Origin: Anopheles merus
Taxonomy: Eukaryota > Arthropoda > Insecta > Diptera > Culicidae
Direction: 5' to 3'
NCBI RefSeq assembly: GCF_017562075.2
Contig: NW_024427651.1
Span: 42,526-106,525, forward strand
Length of the DNA: 64,000 nt
The translations under genes were made by a program, and so were the position numbers. This document shows positions 12,591 through 21,799 of this stretch, in pieces. The notes beneath the pieces are model-generated. The model was not told where the DNA came from. It saw only the letters and a list, made by a program, of their open reading frames with translations, and did no database searches. Position 1 is the stretch's first letter, and every line of letters starts with the position of its first letter.

Positions 12591-12711
12591 CATCAGATGT
12601 CGTCGTCACTGGTTCGAAGAATGTTTACCGCCATGTTTGGCATGTCTTCACTTTTTCACTGTTACTTCACTTTACTACGTAACATACCGGAATTTAAGGG
12701 TTTCCGGCTAT

Positions 12712-12730
12712 CCGGCTCGAAGGACCAAAA
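12712..12730 (-). promoter_or_regulatory. Primer binding site of the BEL/Pao element
   Basis: On the minus strand TTTTGGTCCTTCGAGCCGG follows the CA end of the 5' LTR. A site beginning TGG at this position is where a tRNA 3' end would anneal to start minus-strand DNA. I do not assign the tRNA. Confidence 0.65.
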
Positions 12731-13248
12731 TGTGTAGGATTGCGCCCTACACTAGATAACCTTAAACTCGCGATTCGAGTTTCAAAGGGAGCAAAAATCA
12801 GCACGATACCAAATACACCTGAGAGCGCTGACAAGTGTCAAGTAAGAGCTACCCGCCAAGGACTCTGTACAAGATTTGCCAGCTGGGTGATTTGAAGATG
12901 TAGAATAATAAATTCTGACTCCGCAATCTGTGCTGTTAACTAAATTCTGCATGTATTTCTTGGGGTACTTATTACAACGTGCTGTGTTCCGGTAGCGATG
13001 TTTACATTTTTGGGTTTGTACGCTGGCTTCATTTCCCCTCTTTCCGTGGACATACAAATGTTTCCTAATTATTAGTCAAGACACCACCCTTTGACCCCAT
13101 GATTTGCATAACTAACTACGTAGATGGCGCTATAGTGAAAAGGGGAGTAGTTGTGTCATTGCCTTGAGATGGCGCTGCTATTGGTTTTATGGCTTAACTA
13201 CGGTGTAAATCAAATTACCTATATGTTGGCGCATTTCAATCCTAAACA
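12731..13248 (-). repeat. 5' LTR of the BEL/Pao element
   Basis: The partner of 8810-9326. It ends on the right at the ACCAT duplication (13249-13253), where the mdg1-like LTR resumes. Confidence 0.9.
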
Positions 13249-13253
13249 ACCAT

Positions 13254-14048
13254 TATGATCACGTTTAGCATGAACTTAAGAGATTAAAGAATATTGTACA
13301 CAAGAAATAATTGTAGCTTAGACCAAAACCATGAACTCGAAAAGGAAAGGAATAGATAGGGGAAATTCAGAAGGAATACGAGTTCACTCATAGAATACTG
13401 AGTTGACACGAACACTATGAAAGCGTTATGATTTTATTAAAGGATTGCATAATTTAGGCTTAATTTCATAAACAAATATTATACTTCCATACCTACAATT
13501 AATGTTCACATAAATAACATAATATAGAATTAGTAGTACAACGGATACTTTGATAAATTAAAAAGGATTCATGAAATTGCGCATTAGTCCAAAGGGACGT
13601 AGGGGAAAATTAGATGCAAGACAACTACATATACAAAAATGATGAATAGGATAAGTCGCACGATTACATTTATAAAACATAGTTTTTATTTTATAAATAC
13701 AGAATATCCCATAAATTTATAGCAAAATATTATAGGCAGATAAGCATAAGTCTTCTGCACATATGGTGCACAATTAAAAATAGGTAGCGTTAGAAGTTAG
13801 GTAAGAAATAAAAAGAAATTCATGCAATTGCGCAGTAGATCACGTGTAGGACTAAATAAGTATGAAAAGGACATCCGGCGATCGGAAGAGACCGACGCGC
13901 TTAAGTGAGACCACGTTAAAAATATAATGTGCCAAGTACTGCCCTTAAATAAAAGCAGTGCTGCCCGAAAATAAAATTTAAAATAAAAGATAGAGAAAGT
14001 GTTTCTCTATAATTAATAAATAGAGATGTCCAAAAGGCAAGCCTCACA
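13254..14048 (+). repeat. 3' LTR of copy A, right part
   Basis: The rest of the mdg1-like LTR (total about 843 bp, matching 844 bp in the copy B 5' LTR). AATAAA-type polyadenylation signals lie in AT-rich sequence near 13949 and 13971. It ends at CA (14047-14048) and is followed by ATAC and the satellite. Confidence 0.85.
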
Positions 14049-14052
14049 ATAC

Positions 14053-16333
14053 AAACACTCTAGAATGACTTCCGAGGTTGTCCAAGTTGTTCCCAAGGAT
14101 CATACAAACACTCTAATATGTATCCCAGGTTGTCCAATGTGTCCCCAAGGTTCAAACAAACGCTATAGAATAACTTCCTGTCTCATGCGTCTCTACGGTT
14201 CCTACAAACACTCTAGAATTACTTCCGAGGTGGTACCAAGATGTCCCCAAGGTTCATGCAAATATCCTAGAATGACACTCACTTCATACAAACACTATAT
14301 TATAATTTCAGATATTAAACAAGGTGCACCCAAGGTTCATACAAACACTCTAGAATGACTTCCGAGGTTGTCCAAGGTGTCTCCAAGGGTCGTACCAACA
14401 GTCCAGAATGACTTCAGACGTTGTCCAAAGTGTCCCAAGGGGTCATACAAACATTCCAGAATGACTTCAGAGATTGTTCCACGTGTCCCCAAGGTTCATA
14501 CAAACACTCTAGAATGACTTCCGAGGTTGTCCCAAGGTGTCCCCTAGGATCATACAAACTCTCTAGAATGACTTAAGTGGTTGTCCAAGGTGTTCCCAAG
14601 GTTCATACAAACACTCTAGTATGACTTCCGACGATTTCAAAGGTGTCCCTAAGGTTCATACAAACACTATAGAATGACTTCAGAGGATGTCCCAAGGTTT
14701 ACCCAAGGTGAACACAAACACTTTAAAATGGCTTCAGGGGTTGTTCAAGGTGGCCCAAAGGTTCATACAAACTCTCTAGAATAACGTAAGAGGTTGAACA
14801 AAATGTCCCCAAGCTTGATAGAAACACTCTAGAATGACTTCCGAAGTTGTCCATGGTGTAAGAATGACTTCAAACGTTGTCCCAAATGTCCCCAGGGGTT
14901 ATACAAACATTCCAGAATGACTTCAGAGACTGTCCCAAGTGTCCCCAAGGACACTCTCGATACAAACACTCTAGAATTACTTCCTAGGTTGTCCCAAGGT
15001 GTCCCCTAGGATCATACAAACACTCTAGAATGACTTCAGCGGTTGTCCAAGGTGTTTCCAAGGTTCACACAAACACTCTAGTATGACTTCCGAGGTCGCT
15101 AAGGTGTCCCCAAGGGTCATACCAAAACTCCAGAATGACTTCAGACGTTTTCCCATGTGTTCCCAGGAGTCATACAAAAATTCCAGAATGACTTGAGAGA
15201 TAATCCCAAGAGTCCCCAAGTTTCTTAAAAATACTCTAGAATGACTTCCGAGGTTGTCCCAAGGTGTCCCCTAGCATCATACAAATACTCTAGTATGACT
15301 TTAGAGGTTGTCCAAGGTGTTCCCAAGGTTCATACAAACACTCTGGTATGACTTCAGAAGATTTCAAAGGTGTCCCAAAGGTTCATACAAACATTACAGA
15401 ATGACTTCCGAGGATGTCCCAAGGTTTCCCCAAGGTTCATATAAACACTTTAGAATGGCTTCAAGGGTTGTTCAAGGTGTCCCAAAAGGTTCATACAAAC
15501 ACTCACTTCAACACTTGTAAGAGGTTGAACAAAATGTCCCCTAGGATGATAAAAACACTCAAGAATGACTTCCGAGGTTGTCCATGGTGTAAGAATGACT
15601 TCAAACGTAGTCCATGTGTCCCCAGGGGTCATACAAACACTTTAAAATGGCTTCAGGGGTTGTTCAAGGTGTCCCCAAGGGTCATAAAAAAACTCTAGAA
15701 TGACTTCAGAGGTTGTCCAAAGTATCTCCATTGTTCATACAAACACTCAAGAATAACTTCCGAGTTTGCCCAAGGTATTTCAAAGGTTCATACAAACTCT
15801 AGTATGTATCTGAGGTTGTCCCAAGGTGTCCCCAAAGTTCATACAAACACTCTAAAAAGACTTTTGTCCAAGTTGTCCCCAAGGGTCATACAATATCTCA
15901 AGAATGGCTTTCGAGGTTGTCAAAGGTGTCCCCTAGGGTCATACAAACACTTTAGAATGACTTCGAGGTTGTGCCAAGGTGTCCCTAGGTTCATACAAAC
16001 ACTCTAGAATGACCTCAGAAGTTATCCAAGGTGTCCCCTTGAATAATAACTGCAATAGAATAACTGCTGAGGTTGTCCCAAGTGTCTCCATTGTCCATAC
16101 AAACACTTCAGAATAACTTCCGAGGTTGTTCAAGGTGTCTCCAAGGGTCGAACCAACAGTCCAGAATGACTTCAGACGATTTCAAAGGTGTCCCCAAGGT
16201 TCATACAAACACTCTAGAATGACTTCAGAGGATGTCCCAAGGTTTTCCCAAGGTTCATACAAACACTTTAGAATGGCTTCATGGGTTGTTCAAGGTGGCC
16301 CAAAGGTTCATACAAACACTCTAGAATGACTTC
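14053..16333. repeat. 54-bp satellite array, block 1
   Basis: Diverged tandem monomers, each with CTAGAATGACTTCCGAGG, a GTCCCAAGGTGTCCCCAAGG core and TTCATACAAACA. Spacing of the TAGAATGAC marker in less diverged stretches (18074, 18128, 18182) is 54 bp. Variant monomers recur in a higher-order pattern: the variant GATTTCAAAGGTGTCC occurs at 14633, 15360, 16178 and 17165. The first 200 bp (14053-14260) match 41134-41340, including a rare variant with CTGTCTCATGCGTCTC. Confidence 0.92.
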
Positions 16334-16677
16334 AGTTAAGAACACATGCGTTGGAATTGTAATAAAAAAATAATTTTATTTATCCAATTTGTCGCGCACA
16401 TATTCTGAGCTCAAGATGTTGATTAGAACTGCCTAAACTTTCCTGATTTCATGTTATATATGTTCGGTTCCCTACTTTTCATTGTTTATGCTATGGTTAT
16501 TATGTTTATGCTACGGTTATTTATTAGATATTTGATTTGGCCAGATGTTGATACGATGTTGGTGCTGGTTCTGGTTCCGATGATTACTTTGTTGTTCATA
16601 GCATATTTCGCTATGAATGGTGTTGCATTGTTTCGGTGCTGGTGTTTTGCTTTCGGTGCTGTGATGTCGTGTTAACT
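16334..16677 (-). mobile_element. Solo LTR of the gypsy-type family found at 58168
   Basis: 344 bp in reverse orientation with inverted ends AGTTA...TAACT, flanked by CTTC (16330-16333 and 16678-16681), the satellite sequence at that point. It matches the 5' LTR at 58168-58511 along its full length, also 344 bp. Gypsy/errantivirus LTRs typically begin AGT and make 4-bp duplications. The open frame on its plus strand is a by-product of base composition. Confidence 0.9.
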
Positions 16678-16681
16678 CTTC

Positions 16682-18607
16682 CGAGGTTGTCCCAAGGTGT
16701 CCCCAAGGGTCATACAAACACTCCAGAATGACTTCAGACGTTGTCCCATGTGTCCCCAGGAGTCATACAAATATTCAAGAATGACTTGAGAGATTGTCCC
16801 TAGAGTCCCAAAGTTTTATACAAACAATATATTATGATTTCAAATATTAAACAAGGTGCACACAAGGTTCGTACAAACACTCTAGAATGACTTCCGAGGT
16901 TGTCCAAGGTGTCTCCCAGGGTCGTACCAACAGTCCAGAATGACTTCAGATGTTGTCCAAAGTGTCCCAAGGGGTCATACAAACATTCCAGAATGACTTC
17001 AGAGATTGTTCCACGTGTCCCCAAGGTTCATACAAACACTCTAGAATGACTTCCGAGGTTGTCCCAAGGTGTCCCCTAGGATTATACAAACTCTCTAGAA
17101 TGACTTCAGTGGTTGTCCAAGGTATTCCCAAGGTTCATACAAACACTCTACTATGACTTCAGACGATTTCAAAGGTGTCCCCAAGGTTCATACAAACACT
17201 ATAGAATGACTTCCGAGGATGTCCAAAGGTTTACCAAAGGTTCATACAAACACTCTAGAATGACTTCCGAGGTTGAACAAAATGTCCCCAAGGTTGATAA
17301 AAACACTCAAGAACGACTTCCGAGGTTGTCCAAGGTGTAAAACTGACTTCAGACGTTGTCCCAAGCGTACCCAAGGGTCATACAAACACTCTGCAATGAC
17401 TTCAGAAGTGGTCCAAGGTGTCCCCAAGTGTCATACAAACACACTAGAATGACTTCAGAGGTTGTCCCAAGTGTCTCCAACGTTCATACAAATACTCTAT
17501 TGTGATTCATAAATCGACCCAAAGTGTCCCCGAGGTTAATACAAACAGTCTAGAATGACTTCCGAGGTTGTCCCAAGGTGTCCCCAAGGTTCAGACCAAC
17601 ACTCTAGAATGACTTCGGAGATTACTCCAAGTTGTCCGCAGGATCATACAAACACACTAGAATGACTTCAGAGGTTGTCCCAAGGTGTCCCCAAGGTTCA
17701 TACAAACTATTTAAAATGCCTTCCGAGATTGTTAAAAGCTGTCCCCAAGTTGCCCTAAAGGTTCAAACAAATACTCTAGAAAGACTTCCAAGGTTGTCCC
17801 AAGGTGTCAGAATGAATTCAGACGTTGTCCCAAGTGTCTCCAAGGTTTATACAAACATCATCGATTAATTTCGGCGTTTGTCCCAAGGTGTCTCAAGGTT
17901 CATACAAACACTCTAGAACGACTTCCACGGTTGTCCCAAGGTGTCCCAAGGTTCATACAAACACTCTAGAATGACTTCCGAGGTTGTCCCACGGTGTCCC
18001 CAAGGTTCATACAAATACTCTAGAATAACTTTGAAGGTTGTTAAAGGTGTTCCCAAGGTTCACACAAATTTTCTAGAATGACTTCAGAGGTTGTCCCAAG
18101 GTGTCTCCAAGGTTCATACAAACGGTCTAGAATAACTTCGGAAGTTGTCCCAAGGTGTCCCCAAGGTTCATACAAACACTCTAGAATGACTTCCGAGGTT
18201 GTTCCACGGTGTCCCCAAGGTTCATACAAACACTTGAGCATAATTTCGAAGGTTTTCCCAAGTAGGCCGAAGGTTCATAAAAACACTCTAGAATGACTGC
18301 CGAGGTTGTCCCAAGGGGTCCCCAAGGATCACACAAACACCCTAGAATGACATCCGAGGTTGTCCGAAGGTGTCCCCAAGGTTCAGACAAATACTCTAGA
18401 ATGACTTCAAAAGTGGTCCAAGGTGTCCCCAAGTGTCATACAAACACCCTAGAAAGAATTCAGAGGTTGTCCCAAGTATCTTCAAACTTCATACAAACAC
18501 TCTATAATGACTTCCGAGGTTGTCCTTAGGCGTCCTCAAAGTTCTTTTAAACACTCTAGAATGACTTCCGAGGTTGTCCCAAGGTGTTCCCAAGGTTCAT
18601 ACAAACA
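16682..18607. repeat. 54-bp satellite array, block 2
   Basis: The same monomer family as block 1, including another copy of the variant with an ATATTATGATTTC segment near 16830. More regular monomers dominate towards the right (about 17880-18300). The last AACA (18604-18607) is the target duplication of the next element. Confidence 0.92.
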
Positions 18608-18748
18608 TGTGAAATGGGGAAGAGTCAGGAAGCGTGCGCGAGCGACGGAATGTGCGCGAGAGGGAAAGAATAACGTGCGAGAATGAGCAAGGAAGGAGAA
18701 CGCGGCTACGGCGTGTAACGCGGAGCGAGAGGGAAGATGGGCAGAAGC

Positions 18749-18755
18749 TATAAAA
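18749..18755 (+). promoter_or_regulatory. TATA box in the LTR
   Basis: TATAAAA within AGCTATAAAAGCGG, well placed for transcription of the element. It is duplicated at 21644-21650 in the 3' LTR. Confidence 0.7.
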
Positions 18756-18835
18756 GCGGTGCGCGCTTTGGGGACGAGGAGTTAGTTTGGGGAACGATAT
18801 GGGAACGGATACATGTGAACTACGAAACGAATGAA

Positions 18836-18841
18836 AATAAA
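18836..18841 (+). terminator. Polyadenylation signal in the LTR
   Basis: AATAAA downstream of the TATA box within the LTR. The 3' LTR copy (near 21731) would serve to end the transcript. Confidence 0.55.
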
Positions 18842-18900
18842 TCGTGTAGAACTCAAATCTCCGGTCTTCTTATTTACTCCCCATTACAACTAACTTCACA

Positions 18901-18920
18901 TGGGGGCTCAACCGGGAAGC
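18901..18920 (+). promoter_or_regulatory. Primer binding site, tRNA-Pro-like
   Basis: TGGGGGCTCAACCGGGA follows the LTR directly. It resembles the tRNA-Pro primer site used by some retroviruses (TGGGGGCTC then CCGGGA) with two differing bases in the middle. The tRNA assignment is from memory of the tRNA 3' end and is tentative. Confidence 0.55.
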
Positions 18921-18958
18921 ATCCCAAAGACAGTTGTGACGATTGTGATGATTGTGAG

Positions 18959-19384
18959 GCTTTTTTGTAAAGCAAAACTGTGAGGCTTTTCTAAAAGCAA
19001 ATCTGTGTGAAATGTGAGGCTTATTATTAAGCAAAACTGTGAGAAATGTGTGGCTTACTATATTAAGCAAACCTGTGAGGCTTTTCGAAAAGCAATTGTG
19101 AGAAATCTGTGAGGCTTATTTTAAGCAAATTTGTGAGGCTTATTTTAAGCAAACCTGTGAGGCTTTTCTTAAAGCAATTGCGAGAAAACTGTGGGGCTTA
19201 CTGTTAAGCAAACTTGTGAGGCTTTTCGAATAGCAATAGTGAGCAAATTGTGATGCTTTTTAGAAGCAACAGCGAGGAAAGTGTGAGGCTTTTTTCGAAG
19301 CAAGTGTGAGCAACCGTGGGGAAAGTGTGAGGAAGTGCGCTTTTTTCAAAGCAAATGTGAGAGAATCGTGCGGCTTGTTTAAGC
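18959..19384 (+). repeat. Array of 14 short hairpin units in the leader
   Basis: Fourteen units of the form TGTGAGGCTT-loop-AAGCAAA. Each has a small inverted repeat with arms between GCTT/AAGC and GCTTTT/AAAAGC. Approximate starts: 18959, 18985, 19019, 19053, 19080, 19114, 19138, 19162, 19196, 19221, 19255, 19288, 19339 and 19373. The arms change together: the fifth base of the left arm is T paired with A in some units and A paired with T in others, and GCTTTTCGAAAAGC at 19080 is a perfect palindrome. It lies between primer site and gag, where packaging or dimerisation signals usually sit. Confidence 0.85.
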
Positions 19385-19417
19385 AAAACTGTGAGTGTGT
19401 GTGCGTGTGTCGAAAGT

Positions 19418-21581
19418 ATGGCAACCGTAGAGGAATTGTGCGAGATTTTCACTAAGGTCGGCCTTACGCGTGAATGTGAAAGGCTTGGTTTGGCCACTGC
19501 GGGAGGAAAGACGGAGATGGCTAACACGATAGTCATCTATCACGCGATGAATCCGTCAGGAAACATAGTTGGAATGTCCAGGAGGGGACAAAGTGCCGAA
19601 TCGGTTAACGGTGTCCACAATCGCGGGGAGGCTGACACACAACCTGACGACGAACGTGTCGGTGACGAAGAAGATGATGACGGAGTTGCGCAAGCCGATT
19701 TTGAGGACGAAGAAGAAGAAATCGTGGATGCGGACGCCCACGACGATTCTTATTTGTTTCAAACGGCTGTAAGGGCATCGACGCCAAAGCGACCACAGCG
19801 AGTGTATACGTTTCTAGACGTCGAGGACAGCATCGAAACGTTTGGCGCGGAAGATGGCCACGACGTGAGAAATTGGCTATCGAATCTCGAATCCGTTTCG
19901 CGATCTGCAGGGTGGGATGATGAGCAAAGGCTCATTATGTGTCGCAAAAAGATGACGGGTACAGCGAGAAAAGTTTGTGAATTCTTTGCGTCATGTGGGG
20001 AGTTATTTGAAGCTGAAGCGAGAATTGATCGCTGAATTTGCACCGTTTGTGCGTTCGAGCGACTTACACCGTATTCTGGCAACTCGGAAGAAAGGAACGG
20101 CCGAGACCATGAGGGAATACATTTATGAGATGCAACGAATTGCTTTCCAATTCGATCTCGATGAGCCAAGTTTGTGCGAATATATTGTGAACGGTGTGAC
20201 CGATAACGATTTTTACAAATCGTTATTGTACGAGGCTCAGACGATTTGCGATTTGAAAAACAAGCTGCAAAATTATGAGAAAGTTATAAAAGCTCGTAAA
20301 AAGAGAGTGACGGACAATGGGGAGGCTAAGCGAGCGAGTTTGCCTAGCAAGGGAGACAAAAGAGTGGAGCAGCGATGCTACATTTGTGGGAACAAAGGCC
20401 ACCTAGAGCGTGCGTGTGCAAATGCGCAGGGAGGTCCGAAGTGTTTTGTATGCCAAGCGTTCGGGCACAAAGCGAGCGAGTGTGCGCAAAACAAAGATGT
20501 GGTTGTCGAAGAGATAAACGTTGTGGAGGAAACAATAGCGACGATCGAAATTGTATTGAACAAAAAAGTGGTCAATGCTTTGTTTGACAGCGGGAGTAAA
20601 CGGAATCTTATGACGGAGGCTTGTCATAAGAAGATCGGGGGAAGAAAACTGAGCGATGCACTGATGTGTTTTCGTGGGTTTGGCGGTCTGAAAACAAAGG
20701 CTCTTGGTGTGTTTTCGACAGACGTCGAGATTGACAATAATGTGTTCAAAGGGGTACATTTTTTGGTGGTGCCAAACAAAAGCGTGTCGGATGAGGTGGT
20801 TTTGGGCAGGGATTCTCTGAATTATTTTGGAGTGACGATGACAACGGAGGGCGTCAAAATCAATCCGTGTGGTCCAGCGATCGAAGTGCTTACAATTGTG
20901 TGTGAAAAGGAGGAAGAACTCGATGTTCCCTCCCAATTTGCGAGCGAGGTAAAAATGTTGGCTTTAGAGAATAAAACAACGAAGCGCGTGGGGGGTCAAG
21001 TAGAAAAAGAGATCATCTCACACGATGAAAAATCAGTGCGTGCTTCGCTAGTAGAGGAACAAGTGTTGGAGAGAATGATCGATGAACAGTTAGCAGCGAA
21101 CGTAATAATAGGAAGTGAGAGTGTTTTCGCGAGTTCTATTATGTTAGTGAGGAGTGAGCATTGTGGGCGAATGCTAGCAGACGACGGGAATTCTACTGAA
21201 AGGGCGCAAGCGGTGCTACGAGAATCCAGCAAGCTGCAACCGCGGTCGGCGTCGATTTACCGGGAAGGAGAACTGGTGAAGATCGAGCAGGTGCAGTTTG
21301 GGCGTAGACGGAAGAATGCGGCTGAATTTCTTGGGCCAAACAAGGTGATGAGTGTGCGGCCACACGATCGGTACGACTTGGTGAAAATCGATGGCGATGG
21401 GCCAAAAGGGACATCGACGGCAGCAACGCATGTGCAGCCTTATCAGTGTTTGTGTTTCAGTGGAGATCCTCCGGGGCGGATGGATCTGTCGAGGAAAGGC
21501 CGTGTGAAATGGGGAAGAGTCAGGAAGCGTGCGCGAGCGACGGAATGTGCGCGAGAAGGAAAGAATAACGTGCGAGAATGA
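19418..21581 (+). pseudogene. Gag-protease frame fused to an integrase C-terminus, one frameshift
   Basis: Starts at ATG 19418 (MATVEELCEIF), followed by an acidic Asp/Glu-rich stretch and a Gag capsid domain. An extra A in the A-run at 19969-19972 shifts the frame near codon 185; after it one frame is open to 21581. That part holds two CCHC knuckles (CYICGNKGHLERAC and CFVCQAFGHKASEC, about 20370-20490) and a protease with ALFDSGS (about 20577). From about 21240 it has GELVKIEQ and FLGPNKV...RYDLVKI, like the GPY/F end of an integrase. The frame stays open across the RT-integrase deletion and its last 26 codons lie in the 3' LTR. The clade is uncertain. Confidence 0.8.
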
Positions 21582-21795
21582 GCAAGGAAGGAGAACGCGG
21601 CTACGGCGTGTAACGCGGAGCGAGAGGGAAGATGGGCAGAAGCTATAAAAGCGGTGCGCGCTTTGGGGACGAGGAGTTAGTTTGGGAAACGATATGGGAA
21701 CGGATACATGTGAACTACGAAACGAATGAAAATAAATCGTGTAGAACTCAAATCTCCGGTCTTCTTATTTACTCCCCATTACAACTAACTTCACA
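21503..21795 (+). repeat. 3' LTR of the short element
   Basis: The partner of 18608-18900. The two visible differences are single bases (near 18660/21556 and 18791/21687). The reading frame upstream enters it and stops at 21579-21581. Confidence 0.92.
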
Positions 21796-21799
21796 AACA

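Larger units (their letters stand above)
8810..13248 (-). mobile_element. BEL/Pao-type LTR element lacking recognisable pol, inserted in the copy A LTR
   Basis: About 4.4 kb, bounded by 517-518-bp LTRs and a 5-bp duplication ACCAT (8805-8809 and 13249-13253). On the minus strand the order is 5' LTR, primer site, leader with tandem repeats, gag-protease, polypurine tract (near 9327), 3' LTR. RT, RNase H and integrase cannot be found. The two LTRs look nearly identical by eye, so insertion was probably recent. It would depend on proteins of another BEL element. Confidence 0.88.
1..14048 (+). mobile_element. mdg1-like Ty3/gypsy LTR retrotransposon, copy A (dead, 5' end outside window)
   Basis: A gypsy-superfamily element in the order gag, protease, RT, RNase H, integrase, 3' LTR. 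The 5' LTR and gag start lie left of the window. Copy B (24146-41129) gives the uninterrupted arrangement and allows the inserts here to be delimited: a solo LTR, an RTE element and a BEL/Pao element. The right end is the CA at 14047-14048, followed by ATAC, which is part of the satellite monomer. The mdg1-like assignment rests on the RNase H sequence and on the tRNA-Arg-type primer site of copy B. All coding regions carry stops or frameshifts, most of them shared with copy B, so it is a relic. Confidence 0.9.
18608..18900 (+). repeat. 5' LTR of the short element
   Basis: Contains a TATA box (18749-18755) and AATAAA (18836-18841) about 87 bp apart, so U3, R and U5 fit within 293 bp. The left half is rich in GCGCGAG/GTGCGAG motifs. 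It ends CTTCACA. Confidence 0.9.
18608..21795 (+). mobile_element. Short non-autonomous Ty3/gypsy-like LTR element with near-identical LTRs
   Basis: 3188 bp bounded by 293-bp direct repeats (18608-18900 and 21503-21795) with inverted tips TGTGAA/TTCACA and a 4-bp duplication AACA (18604-18607 and 21796-21799). Only about two differences between the LTRs are visible, so insertion was recent. The interior has a primer site, a leader of small hairpins and one Gag-protease frame joined directly to an integrase C-terminus; RT, RNase H and the integrase core are deleted. Its GC content is higher than that of the AT-rich elements around it. Confidence 0.92.

Noticed and set aside
11930..12610. Open frames of 60-110 codons on both strands upstream of the BEL gag
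   Set aside because: They translate the 77-bp leader repeat; no independent domain or start context.
16451..16675. Hydrophobic open frame (membrane-protein-like) on plus, and its mirror at 58170-58394 on minus
   Set aside because: Both are antisense to the same 344-bp LTR; the hydrophobicity reflects T-rich sequence.
20403..20936. Minus-strand frame of 177 codons
   Set aside because: Antisense to the Gag zinc knuckles and protease of the short element; no recognisable domain.
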